Shown here: piece by piece, positions 1 through 10,270 of the stretch
How positions within the stretch are numbered: the stretch's first letter is position 1
How the letters are laid out: every line of letters begins with the position of its first letter
Assembly: GCA_002099365.1 (NCBI GenBank)
Contig: MSED01000014.1
Location: 1,612,001-1,676,000 of the forward strand
Direction: 5' to 3'
DNA length: 64,000 nucleotides
From: Phialophora verrucosa
Lineage: Eukaryota; Ascomycota; Eurotiomycetes; Chaetothyriales; Herpotrichiellaceae
Notes under the pieces: generated by a model
The model's database searches: none
What the model was told of the DNA's origin: nothing
What the model saw: only the letters and a program-made list of their open reading frames with translations
Position numbers and translations under genes: made by a program

Positions 1-1538
1 TGGGCCACGAACATGAAGGGATAGAAGCCTGCTTGAGGATCATTCGCGACGCCTGCAACGCCCATCACGGGCAATGTGATGGGGGAGAATTGTGCAACTG
101 TCTTGGAACCCGTCATCGCCCTCGAGGTCAGATCCAACAATCCATCGACGCTGCGGGAGGCGAGCTCTCAGTTCACCAAACTCTGGAAGCAGTTTTCCAG
201 TTTCACTGGCGCAACTTCAACCATGATGTTAAGGAGTATTCTGGAGGCCAACTCTCTCCTCATGTCTCCAAACTCATGTCACATCTCTTCGACCATGCCT
301 GGTTTCGCAGAGTTTGGGTTCTTCAAGAGGTCCTCAAGTCCCGACGAGCGGTTGTACATGTTGGCAAGGAAATGGTCACATGGGAAGAGCTCGTTACCGT
401 CAACGAATGGCTCGCAAGCGAGGATTTTGTCGCCAAAACGCCCCATCTCCGTGTCTCAGAGGTCGCCATGCCTCGGATTTGGTCTCGGCTTTCAAAGGTC
501 GTCAGCGACGGTCAACAATTGACTTCTCCTCAGGCCCCGAATATCATGGATGTTTTCATTTCTTCGTTGGATATGAAAGTAACCGACCCCCGGGACAAGC
601 TGTTCGCAATTCAATCCCTTGGACAGGATACTCGTGTCGATGACAACCTGCCGCAACTGATCGGCCCCAATTACGAAAAGTCCGAAGCTCAAGTTCTCGC
701 CGACTTCACGAGGTGGTGGATCCAAGAGTACAAGTCATTGGCAATATTGTCACTCGTTCACGGTCACCGAGAACGGACCTGGCAACGCATGGTATGCGAT
801 AACGACACAGAATCGTTACCCACGCCGAGCTGGTCTGTACCGTTCGAAGGACGTGAAAGATGGTACAGAATAACACTCGAGGCTCTTTTCAAATTTCGAG
901 CTACCGGAAGCACCTGTCCAGATTTACGTCTGCTCCAGGTTAATGCTACCGAAGCCAACCCATTAGTTATCAAGCTTCTAGGGTACCCAGTGGCGGAAAT
1001 TCAGGAGATCAAATACCTGTCTCTCGAAAACCAAGATAAAGTGGCCGATCGAGGTCTTCTTGAGCTCCTGGAAGCCTTTCACAGGATATATGATCCAAGC
1101 AACAGCGAAGAAAATTGGACGAACAGTACAGTCAGCGACCGTCACAGCACTTTCCGATCCAAGGATGCTCCAGCGAGGCTGTCAAACCATGTTTGGGCTC
1201 ATCAATGGTCGGAAGTATCTGCGATTGATCCATTCAGTCCAGATATTGCGCCCGGAGCATTCATCGAGACCAAGACAAGATCAGTCCCATCTTGTACCGA
1301 TCCATGCATTTTCACGACAACAAATGGCCTGCTGGGTTTGTGCCCCTGGACTGCAAAGAAGGGAGACAATGTGGCTCTCCTGCTTGGTGGCAATGTCCCC
1401 TACCTTTTAAGATCCCAGCCGGACACCGATGATGTCGCATTCGTAGGAGAGTCGTTTTTGTTGGGCATCATGCACGGCGAGTACCTGCAGAAGCAAAAGG
1501 AGAGGGGGATTCAGCCGGTGGTCTTCTCGATATCGTGA
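1..1538 (+). CDS. HET-domain (heterokaryon incompatibility) protein, 5' truncated
   Basis: The frame is open from the first base and ends with a stop at 1536-1538. The first readable residues (GHEHEGIEACLRII) look like the stretch after the conserved VWLG of the HET domain, so the gene starts upstream of the window. Visible family hallmarks are HAWFRRVWVLQEV at about 258-345 in nucleotide terms, DPRDKLFAI further on, and a C-terminal GDNVALLLGGNVPYLLR-like segment typical of the tail of these proteins. HET proteins trigger cell death after fusion of incompatible hyphae or act in related self/non-self responses; the specific partner cannot be told. The TTG at 33 is not a credible start. No intron is needed in the visible part. 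Such genes are usually multicopy and fast-evolving. Confidence 0.88.
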   Translation, partial: GHEHEGIEACLRIIRDACNAHHGQCDGGELCNCLGTRHRPRGQIQQSIDAAGGELSVHQTLEAVFQFHWRNFNHDVKEYSGGQLSPHVSKLMSHLFDHAWFRRVWVLQEVLKSRRAVVHVGKEMVTWEELVTVNEWLASEDFVAKTPHLRVSEVAMPRIWSRLSKVVSDGQQLTSPQAPNIMDVFISSLDMKVTDPRDKLFAIQSLGQDTRVDDNLPQLIGPNYEKSEAQVLADFTRWWIQEYKSLAILSLVHGHRERTWQRMVCDNDTESLPTPSWSVPFEGRERWYRITLEALFKFRATGSTCPDLRLLQVNATEANPLVIKLLGYPVAEIQEIKYLSLENQDKVADRGLLELLEAFHRIYDPSNSEENWTNSTVSDRHSTFRSKDAPARLSNHVWAHQWSEVSAIDPFSPDIAPGAFIETKTRSVPSCTDPCIFTTTNGLLGLCPWTAKKGDNVALLLGGNVPYLLRSQPDTDDVAFVGESFLLGIMHGEYLQKQKERGIQPVVFSIS

Positions 1539-1908
1539 GAGAAGTGCATTCCTGCGGACTTGGAGACAACACCGACATATAATCTGTATCACGAGCGCCT
1601 TCGCCGACTATTCGACATCAGATGCCTCTCGGATCGAGGATCCCTACTGTAGATACTCGTAACTCGTACCGCTGAGTGGTGGCTGGTGGCTGGTGGCTGG
1701 TGGCTGATCTGTGGCGGCTCGTGTGGCTGTACCGAGTAGTAGCCGCCTTTTTGTAACGACGTCACCATCTCGGCGTCACTGGTGACTGCCCGCCCGCCTA
1801 CTGTGTGTCTCAGTGCTAGATGAGTTCTCCCAATTCTCCCTCACACATGTCTTTGGCAGGTGTGTTCTCCAATCCTCTCGACCGAGTCACGTCAGTCTGC
1901 CAGGAGAG
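1539..1908. other. Intergenic, short GGTGGCT tandem repeat
   Basis: Between the HET gene and the PXB-domain gene. It holds about four copies of a 7-bp ggtggct unit at about 1678-1706 and paired TACTCGTA-like words at 1654-1668. The downstream part is presumably promoter and 5' leader. Nothing else is recognised. Confidence 0.5.
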
Positions 1909-4473
1909 ATGTCTGAGGTGCTGTCCCCTTCCCAGACCGCAGCGCTCCTGGACATCCTGACCCATTACGACACCTACGCCCAGATACGCGAGTTCCGCAG
2001 ACCCGGCAGCCTTGCCAGGTATGGCCCGCCGTTCACCGCCCAGAAGGAGACCCCGTCCAACGCGCCGGCCCTGCAGGCTCTCGTGTCAAGGTTCTTGCTG
2101 AATCTGCCCGGATTGAACAACCTTCCGGGGAAATGGTGGACTGTGCAATGCCACGAAATCATCGAGAACCTGGAGAAGGCCAACCTGAGCGAGAGCTACG
2201 ACAAGGGCGTCATCGGCAGCCGCAAGACGCTCGCAACCGCCATCTCTGCTCTGATCGAGTACCCCGTCCGAGGCACCTTTGCGGGATTCCCGCAGATCCA
2301 GCAGCGCGATGAGAACTACGATCTGACCAGTGCCGAGGATCTGCGCCGTGCCTTTCGTGACTTCCTCCACGAGTGTGTCTATGGGGATGTCCTCGACCAG
2401 ATGGTCCAGAAGACGGCCACGACGGACAATCTCGAGGACCATCCCCAGTTGACCAAAGCCGTGCACGAGTTTGTGCTTGTCAAGTGAGCGCAACCCCGTC
2501 AAAGGCCGTGTGATTGATGGCCCCATCTCCGCACCATGCTGACCGTATCCTGGTGTCTCTCAGCCTCGCCTCCTTCATGCACTACACCCTGATTCTATCG
2601 CCCAAGGGACAGTACCTGCTGAAGCTGGTGGACAATGCCAACAAATTAGTCCCCTACATGGTTCTCCGGCAGACGCTCAAGATCGGCAATGTGGCAACCA
2701 TGATCAACGCCTTGGTCAAAGTCGGGCTCGCCAAGGTGAGTGTCGCCAGCGTCACCAACTGGATGGGCTTGACCAAGGATCAAGACGAAGGGAACAATCT
2801 TATGCAAACGTGCGTACCAGCTCTCCCCTCGATCCTTACTTGTGCACGATTGACCTTGACGTTGCCACCACAGGATCATCTCCACCGTCCTCGGCTGGGA
2901 CATCAAAGACCTCGAATTACGAGGCTCTCGCCTCGAACGAGAACGCGCGCAACTCGGCAAAGACCAACTCCACGCCCTGAAAGAGTACACGACCAAGTCG
3001 CAGGACGAGCAAGATCGGATCCGCAAAGAAAGCCAAACGCAGTCCATCTCCATCGTCGCCGCGATCTTAAAGGACGCCAAATCGCCTTCGACCGAGCTGA
3101 CGGACATGCACCACAAGCAAGCACTCGAATACCTGTCGATCCACCTCTCGATCCGTGACCGCAGACAGCTCATCCAAGTGCTGTGCAAATCCACGCCCGA
3201 CCACCTCACAATGTCGGTTCGGGAGGTGGTCGACGCCTACGAGCCCGTGATCCGAAGGATGCACAAGGCCATCGACCTGTCCTCGACGCTCTCGGACTTC
3301 GAATACTTTCTCAAAGACCTCATCAAGCTCGCCCGGATCCGCACCGACCACAAAACGAACAAGGCCGTCGTCCCGACGGTCGGGGACTTTGTGCAACTCC
3401 TCCGCAAGCACCAGCGGTCATGCCACGTCTTCATGCACCAATGTGCCAAGAACGACAAAGAGCTAACGGGGTGGTACCTCGACTGGGCGAAGACCGCGGC
3501 GTCCCAATTCAAACAAGATGACCCCAGGGGTAGCGACAACGACGAAGTCAACCCAAGAGCGAAGCACGGCAAAGGCGGCGCCGGCAACCTCACGCCAGCG
3601 CTGCACAGCCTCTTCGACTCGCTCGACGGGGCCACCCGCTCGCGCATCCTGCCCATCCTCGACTCGCACTCCGACTTCCTAGACGACATGCACGCCCAGT
3701 CGCACTCTCGCCTCGCGTCGGTCCTGAAATCCCCGCCCTCGAAGAACCCGCACATCGCCAAGATCTTCTCCTCTTCCTCCACTCCGCCTCACATGTCATC
3801 GAGCCGTCCCTCGTCGCGACCCTCGTCGCCGGCTCCGCCTCTCGAAGGCCGGCGCAATCATCCCAACGGGAATAACAATAGCAACAACAGCAACAGCGAC
3901 GCCACATCAGCCACATCCACACCGACGTCGGGGATCTTCCCGCCCCCTCCGTCTTCCGTCTCCGAAACACCACCCCAGCAAAGCGACACGTCCCGCGACA
4001 TCAAAGAGCAGCCCACGCCCACGGAAGTGGCGTCGACGCCTGGGCCCGGCGCGTTCCTCGCGCGCTGGCAGGCCCTGCTTGACGCGACGCCCATCACGCC
4101 ACTCACGCTGCACGGCAGCCCCAAAGCCGCGAGCAGTCCCGAGGTCGTGCAATCCAGCGCCACGGACGTGGACGGGTCGCGCCTCGTCGACTTTGCCGCC
4201 CCAGAGGCGAGGGGCGAGAAGATCAGGGTGGAAGACCAGCGACGACGACGACAAGGCCATGGAAGTGCTGGCGAGAACCAGCATCACGACCAGCATCAGC
4301 ATCAGACGAGAAACCGCAATCAAACCGGAAACAGTAGTAATAACACCCGCACAACAGACGAAGTAGGGATCGGGAATGAGGCCCGAAAAAGGCAGCGCGA
4401 GTTGAAGATCGTCATCGACGCCCTAGGGACGGAGTTTCGAGACTTACTCGCCAGGGAGGGGTGTTATTGGTAG
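1909..4473 (+). CDS. PXB/DUF3818 (PX-associated) domain protein without PX domain
   Basis: Three exons: 1909-2483, 2564-2809 and 2874-4473 (806 aa). The introns have GTGAGC..CAG and GTGCGT..CAG borders, and both joins keep the frame. The ATG at 1909 (MSEVLSPSQ) is chosen because the family's N-terminal PXB helices begin there; in-frame codons run up to 1813 but look like leader. Residues 1-135 resemble PXB and about 160-330 resemble DUF3818, with the stretch KGQYLLKLVDNANKLVPY. A helical region follows, then a long Ser/Pro/Asn-rich tail from about residue 590. The yeast relative YPR097W carries a phosphoinositide-binding PX domain with these two; I see none here. A role at membranes in lipid homeostasis is inference from the family. 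An asparagine run lies near nucleotide 3870-3900. Confidence 0.8.
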
Positions 4474-5494
4474 GTACAATGTACAATGTACGAGGTTGTG
4501 GCTAGGCAGGCAGTATTAGCGTCCTGTAGCCTGTCCTCTACAATATATGTCGGAGGAACAGACCGCGCAAAACTGTACAGTATGCGCGAGGGATCCGGAG
4601 CTTCCCCCCCCGGAAGGATATATAGGATGCCCGCCACGCACGATGTATGATTTGCACGGTGTATCATGTACGATGTATCATGTATGATGTCCTATTATGC
4701 ACATGTAATGCACGCAAGAGGGACGCACAGAACGCAGCATATGTACTGTATTACTATTGTATACTTTTCTGTACCAGTGCTCGCCGACACGGATTGTCAA
4801 GGTTGGGAAGTATAGAAGTGACGTGGAGGAGAGGTAGGACCGTGACTGCGCGTGACTTTGGCTATGGCTATGGCTATGCCCCGCGGCTGTGACAGCGACT
4901 TGTAACTGTGACTATGACTACGACCATGACCATCACTGCGACTTCGATGCACATCACCATTGGCAATACTAAGAAGCCCTGCTGGTCTTTCACATTTTTT
5001 TTTTCCATTTCCCCATCTCTCCGTCGTAGAAGAGGCGGATGCCGGGTTGCTATTGTATATGTAGTACTTTCTTCCTGACCCTGTCTGTACAAGGCCATCG
5101 ATGGGAGAAAAAGAAAAGGAGGCCTCCCCGGGAAAGTATATAGAGGTGTTCTCTCTCGCCGAGATTTTGTTCAAATCCCTCCAATCTTGGACAATGCTCG
5201 CTTGGGCTCATAAAACACATACGTGAGACGTGGATCCCGATGCTGAAACGTCTCAACCCTCGACCGTTATCGTGAAATGCCCACCCGCCAGCCCGAACGC
5301 CAAAATAGTGGTGAGTCAAGCCATATCCCGCACGCCTTGTTCGTCTGCTGGTAGTGCCTCTGAAAGCCGGATTCCTTTCTCCAACCGCAAGCGGGTATCT
5401 TCATACTATGCCCAACGCCGCTCGGAAACAACAGAAACCATGGTCATGAAATCTTCTTTTCGTCGTCATATGCACACACTTGTACAGAGCTCAA
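4474..5494. other. Convergent intergenic region with simple repeats
   Basis: Lies between the 3' ends of the PXB gene (+) and creD (-). It contains degenerate ATGTA/CGATGTATCATGTA runs near 4640-4690, ggctat triplication near 4860-4876 and GACTATGAC-type repeats near 4905-4945. No coding signal on either strand. Presumably 3' UTRs and terminators. Confidence 0.5.
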
Positions 5495-7587
5495 TCAACG
5501 CCCTCGCATCTGCAACATGCGTAGCCTCCTCTCTTCGTCCTGGATCGAGTTGACACTGCGGTGAGACAGCGAACCCCTCGGCACTCCGTTGATCGGTGAG
5601 TCCGGTGACTGCGAACTCACCGTTATCCTGCCCGGCAGTCTGGGCGATGTACGAATGTGCGCTGTAGGGGGTTCGGCCAACGCTGGTGGACTGGGAATCG
5701 TCACCGCAGCCCCATAGGTCGGCAGGGAAATGGATTGATCTGGTATTTGTCTGGGCGCCGGTGTTTTGACTGCCGTTGAGTACGACGGCACCCTGGCCAG
5801 GTCTTCCATATGGTCGTATTGAGGGAACGGCGTCCTCGTGCCTGATACCTGGCCGTCCTCTTCCTCGGACGTCCGTCGTGACATGATATTGCTGGCTGGA
5901 TAACTGGGTGTATGGGAAGGGTTGCCTGAATTCGCCCCTACATCGTTGGGGCTGATCCGAGGATGTGTGCTTCCATTCGATGCATCATGAGGTTGGAAAT
6001 AATCCTCTGGATTCGCCCCGGAGGCGGAGTTGCTCCTTGAACGCACTTCGGCTGGAACCCCCAGGCTTTGGATCTCGCTGTCTTCGTTCCCACGCAGATC
6101 TTGTATAAGCGAATCTCCAACCCGCAGATTTTGAAGCCTTGTCTGCAGAGCGGCCGGTGACACGTAGCTTCCATCGTAGCTTCCACTATAGCTTCCATTT
6201 GCCATGGCAGCGAGACTTGCAAGATTTTCGGACGAGGCATGACGGCTGTGCAAGTAAGGCGTGCCCGGGGTCGAAAGCGCCGTTCCGGGAGTCCGATAAC
6301 CACTCACATCAGAATAGAGAGCGTCCAGAGTATGTTGGCCATAGACAGGTGGCGCTGCATTGGCCAGGTCGTTTGCAATGGCAGCCCGTCCAGCTTGAGG
6401 TGACTGATCGACAAGGTCGTTGTTTTCGTTAATGGGTAGACTCGGAGAAATATAAAGTGAAATTGGGAGATTGGCTCGCAGTTCAGAGATATGACCGTCC
6501 GGGTTGTGGAGCTGGACGTTGAATTTGACCTTGTGGCGTATCTTGATGCCTTTGACATTGCAGTCCTGCAGGCATTGATTCAGCGACTTGGGCAGTTCCA
6601 GATATCGGGAGAATTGGTATCCTTCGGCGACCTCGTCGATGACCTGCTCGTCCAGCGCCGCATCAACCTTGTAGAGGTCTGTCCCAATGACCCGATCGGA
6701 CTTGGTCACGCCGTTGTTCAGGGCCGATACTCCCCATTCTGGATCGACGACGAACTCTTGCTCCTCTTTGAGTTGGGTCGAGACGTTGCCAATGACCAAA
6801 CCCTTGAGCAGCGAGATCAACTTGAAGTCGACCTGCACGAACGAACCAAAGGCGACGGCCTTGTTGGGAATGCTAATGGAGTACTCGATCTTGTTCGGCC
6901 AGATGTTCTCAACGGACTGTGTCCGAGCGTCAGTGAGGTGTCCGCCTTCCAAGGATGAATGCTGCTTACCATGGCGTGAGACAGTTCCAGCGCACTCGAG
7001 TCGAGGGTGCGGACCACCCGCAGGGGTTTCCGAATGACAATGTCCCTACCTCTCTTCCGGCTTATCTCGGCCTTTAAGCGGTATATGATCCATGCGTCTT
7101 TCAGACCTTCGACGCTCTCCGGCAAAGAGCCTTCAAGGATGGTGTTGAAGGGCCACTCGTAGTTGTCCGGCTGCAGGATTTCGGTCTTTCCCTTCCCAGC
7201 ATCTCGGAACGTCCAACTCTTCTCGAAGAATGTCTTCTCTTTGTAAGAAGTGCGTCTCCCGGACATGGAGGATGTCGAGGTGGTTTGCCATCTGCACCAG
7301 TGTCAATGGGAAAGTGATCACGCGAGGGGGAGCGGGAGCCGGAACAGCCGCGGGGCACATTGGACTCACGACATATGCACAATTCCACTCAGGGTCAGGT
7401 CGACGTGATTGATCGTCATGGGCTCCGTTAGACACAGCACAAGGGAGCCAGCGAGCTGGGCGCTGGCGGCCTCGTCCTCGCTGCCACGGAACACAATGTA
7501 ATCATTGTCGAGCCGGATGTCGAAGTACTTGACACTGCTGCTGGAACCGGAATGAGGGGTGTGGGCACTCAGGAATTTGAGCGCCAT
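5495..7587 (-). CDS. creD: Alpha-arrestin CreD, HECT ubiquitin-ligase adaptor
   Basis: Three exons on the minus strand: 7587-7370, 7291-6970 and 6916-5495 (653 aa). The start MALKFLSAH matches the start of Aspergillus CreD. Arrestin N-lobe motifs include KYFDIRLDNDYIVFRG and the KTEILQPDNYEWPF area; the C-lobe begins with SVENIWPNKIEYSI and continues with NPDGHISELRANLP. PY-type motifs that bind Rsp5/HulA WW domains are PPVY at about 369-372 and LPTY at about 578-581, in a long disordered tail. In Aspergillus, CreD promotes ubiquitination linked to carbon catabolite repression, and a creD mutation suppresses creB and creC defects. The yeast relatives are Rod1 and Rog3. CreC lies 2.7 kb upstream on the same strand. 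An open Ser/Thr-rich stretch upstream may be an N-terminal extension (see findings). Confidence 0.93.
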
Positions 7588-10270
7588 TGTTTGCGGCTTC
7601 GAAGCGGTACTTCCGTGAAGATGACGGTCTGCCGAGGCCGACGAGGACGAACTGGAAGGGCGATTGTTCAAGGAAGGCCGCAACACTGGCTCATGTTGGG
7701 CGGACGCGCATTCAGGTGAATGCTTGCGGTTGAGGCGTCGGAATGGCCGAATCTGCTGTTCGTTGTAAGACCATCAGAAAAGAACGGCTGCTGAGATTGC
7801 ACGCATATGACAGTGACAAGAAAAAGCAGGCGTGAGGCGGTCCCTCCCAATCTCTACTCATCCGCAGAGGAGGTCCTCATGCATGGAGAATTTTGAGGTG
7901 ATGATTGCGAAAGAAAAAGATAGTGAGCTGCATGAGAGGAATAATTGGGTGGAACAGTGGCACCGGTGCAGGCGGTGGACAGAGGGAGCACGGGAGTGGG
8001 CTTAGGCGGGCCTGGGTGGGCGTTGCTAGGCGGGAATGGCTGAGACGGCGGCGTGGGAGTGGCCAACGCAAAGAACGTGGGAACTTACTGTTATCAGCCG
8101 TGGATCCCTATGCGAATCCACTCCGGATGATGATGCTGATGTTACAGGTGCCGATGTTGGCCCTGTGAGATGCTGAGGCGGCCTCGTACTTCCCGATAGT
8201 GACACCGATGACGCCGAGGCACCCAAGTCCCCGCCGGTGCTGGGCCCGAAGCTCAACCGTGTTCCTGCCTCTTCCGCGAATTCGGCCTCGACGCCCTCTG
8301 ACTCCACCGAGCTTGCCTCTGGTGCGGAAAAATGGTTCCTTGTTTCAGTGACGGTGATGGTAGGAATCGAGCTGGAGGATGAGGCTGTGGTCAGAACGGA
8401 GGAAGTCGTGTGGGATCTGCTTCGTCCGCTTTGGCTGGTGTCGTTTGCTCTCTGCTCGTCAGGCTCCGCAAGTGCCGTATTGCTCGATGGGGGATATTGC
8501 GGTGCTTGAGACGGAGCTGTGGGATCCTCGACCTGTGCTGCTAAGGGCGCCGGTGCTTTGACCTTCGTCCTGATCCTTGCTGTCGCCTTGAGGTGGGAAA
8601 GGGGACTCCGTGGTCCCAGTACTGGCACTGGGAGTTCTCGTAATATGACTCTGGTTCCCGCCGATCGTCGGCTCCCCAGCGTCATATTTCACCTGCTCTT
8701 TGTTTGTCTTCCGGTCTGGTTTGCTCGTCTGCATTGACCGTCTTGCTTGCCCAATGCGCTGTCCCCAGCCAATACGCGGCTGGGCTGTCTTATTACCTCT
8801 ACCGGAGGGTGCGATTTATTCCGAGATCTGGTCACCTGCACATGGGCAGTCGAGCGATCGGGAATCGGAGGGCCAGGCTGAGGAGGGTTTGGACGGCGCG
8901 CTGGCGCTGATAGCGATAATGATATCGATAGGAACCTTGATAGCACGAGCCGGGAGCCGTGACGCCAGGCTGGTGGTGACGTGATGTTCACCTTGATGTT
9001 CTTCAGTCCGTCAAAACGAATGGCGTGCCTGTTCAGGTTGTTTTACCACCCGTGGCCACTGGTGCGATCGCACGGTTGCATGTGCAAAAAGGACCGTCCA
9101 AGGCGATACTGTCAAAATGATGACACGGATCGAACCATCTGACTGATAACCAATGGATATGTATCCTACCCACGCTCGAAAAGGAGAACTTCAGCGCCTC
9201 GGGCAGCATCCGGCAGCGTTGTCCTCTGCAATCTGCACACGTATCACCTCACACCAGGCGGGCATCAGGCCATCCCTTTAAGCAAAGCAGCCCCCCTATC
9301 CCTTGTTTCTTTGTTCTCCAACGGCCCCGGGCCCCCGGAGCATCGAAGATCGTCAGGGCTGAAAAAGGAATCTTGCCCTCGCGAGCTGATACCAATCGGG
9401 GCACCGTGGCCATCTTACAAAGCCGCAAGCCGGCCCTCTCAGTGGTCACGTATGGGGCACAATATGCACAGTAAGACATAACGACAGTGCCCAGCAGCCA
9501 CCGAGCAGCTCCCAAGTCAACGAGGTGACGTCCTCGCTCGTCTCTTTCAACCGAACACGGAGTGCACACAACGCCCCCTCGCATCCTACATTCACCATTC
9601 GCCTATGAGGAGCGAAAAGGTTCTCTGCAGAATTGTGGCTTAACCGCAACCGCAACCGCATTGTGCCATCTGCCATCCACCCTGCTCGCTGTGCTTGGGC
9701 GCCTTTGGCTGCTCTGGGAAAGTCTACTCGGAGCGATGGTACCTCAGCAGAGGCAGGCCTTTAGCCCAATAGAGCCTCCGCGCTCTTCTGAGATGCCGAC
9801 CCGTAGCAAAGATATGACACAAACGAAAGATACCGCAGATTGCAATTGGGTGTCATGGCTCCAGCTCGGGAGTACGGTGCCGTCGAGAAACTTTATTGAT
9901 CTAACTATTCCGTAGAAGCACCGCCGAAGCAGGCTAGAACTTCTGGTCGACAGAAGCCATCCTCCACCCATTCGGTATCTCGGCACTGTCCGTGAACTGG
10001 AGCCAGCTACATGAGCTCCCAGCAGACGGTGCCCAATTGTCGGCGCCAGTTGATTGTGACGAATCTGACATGCTGGATGTTGTCGTCGCGGAATCATATA
10101 TAACCACATCATGGACTCCTTTCCAGGATGAAGGCTTCTTGAAGGTTTGGGCGCCGGCGATCGGCCGAAGAGGAGTTGGTGGCGTTCTCCCACCGTCAAC
10201 CAGGCAAAGCTTCGATGCAAGTGGCGGATGTTTTCTTCCACGGTAAGGCTGAAACGCTCGGATTATCGAT
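7588..10270. other. Long interval upstream of creD, partly open reading frame
   Basis: The 2.7 kb between creC and creD. On the minus strand 8092-8685 is open and Ser/Thr/Pro-rich, ends in a good GTAAGT donor next to 8092, and could join an acceptor near 7755 in frame with creD. The rest (8735-10270) shows no convincing gene; it should hold the creD promoter and the creC 3' UTR. Confidence 0.4.

Noticed and set aside
9744..10241. 165-codon minus-strand frame downstream of creC
   Set aside because: Same strand as creC and just past its stop, so likely 3' UTR; no protein-like features.
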